Shown in pieces: positions 11,899 through 11,911 of a DNA stretch of 11,911 bases (position 1 is the first letter of the stretch; each line of letters opens with the position of its first letter). This DNA comes from Paludibacteraceae bacterium. GTDB taxonomy: Bacteria; Bacteroidota; Bacteroidia; Bacteroidales; Paludibacteraceae. The notes under the pieces are model-generated. The model worked only from the letters and a program-made list of their open reading frames with translations. It searched no databases and was not told where the DNA came from. The position numbers were made by a program, and so were the translations under genes. The DNA lies in assembly GCA_024400275.1 (NCBI GenBank), contig JAKSMY010000052.1, positions 1 through 11,911 of the forward strand, written 5' to 3'.

Positions 11899-11911
11899 AT
11901 GAAAAATCAAC
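11899..11911 (+). CDS. Possible gene start cut by the window edge
   Basis: An ATG at 11899 opens a frame (MKNQ...) that runs off the window. An eight-codon frame from 11876 ends in a TGA overlapping this ATG (ATGA), so coupling is possible. Too little is visible to name the product. Confidence 0.3.

Overview
The window looks like a chromosomal segment of a Bacteroidales (Bacteroidota) bacterium. The main reason is the promoters: four sites fit the Bacteroidota primary-sigma consensus TTTG-N20-TAnnTTTG exactly, and Shine-Dalgarno sites are mostly absent. Genus cannot be assigned from the sequence alone.

Layout. (1) 1-640: a 9-nt tandem repeat, a 34-residue small ORF, a run of hairpins and a promoter. 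(2) 641-8516: conserved housekeeping genes. On the + strand are fabD (malonyl-CoA:ACP transacylase), aspS (aspartyl-tRNA synthetase), lon (ATP-dependent protease) and a CNNM/CBS membrane protein. Convergent on the - strand are a YihY-family membrane protein and, upstream of it, rnpB (RNase P RNA). (3) 8517-9001: an inverted second copy of the left-edge arrangement (promoter, hairpins, 34-residue small ORF, 9-nt repeat). (4) 9002-11402, - strand: an accessory cassette of small phage-like genes with its own promoter. In transcription order these are a P5/lysozyme-like protein, a small overlapping ORF, two distant paralogues of about 115 residues, a two-helix holin-like protein and the 34-residue peptide. 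(5) 11403-11911: a promoter/terminator-like hairpin, a palindromic repeat, a third copy of the shared promoter, and a 36-residue small ORF.

The housekeeping genes are ordinary. The unusual content is the accessory part. It has at least four families of repeated, palindromic, often covarying non-coding elements: (A) an 89-93 bp element at gene 3' ends whose three copies keep three stems although the stem sequences change; (B) a 123-bp leader, 122/123 identical, in front of two highly diverged paralogues; (C) a promoter-bearing repeat containing perfect 14-bp inverted repeats with an identical 121-bp interior length in two copies; (D) short GC-rich hairpins with flanking AGTTTAGAGG-type repeats. 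Nonamer arrays of differing copy number lie directly in front of three start codons. A 128-bp inverted repeat (127/128 identical) encloses the 8.6-kb housekeeping block.

Together these suggest a phage-derived, lysis- or envelope-related small-gene cassette organised and possibly regulated or shuffled by structured repeats. The function is inferred, not shown.
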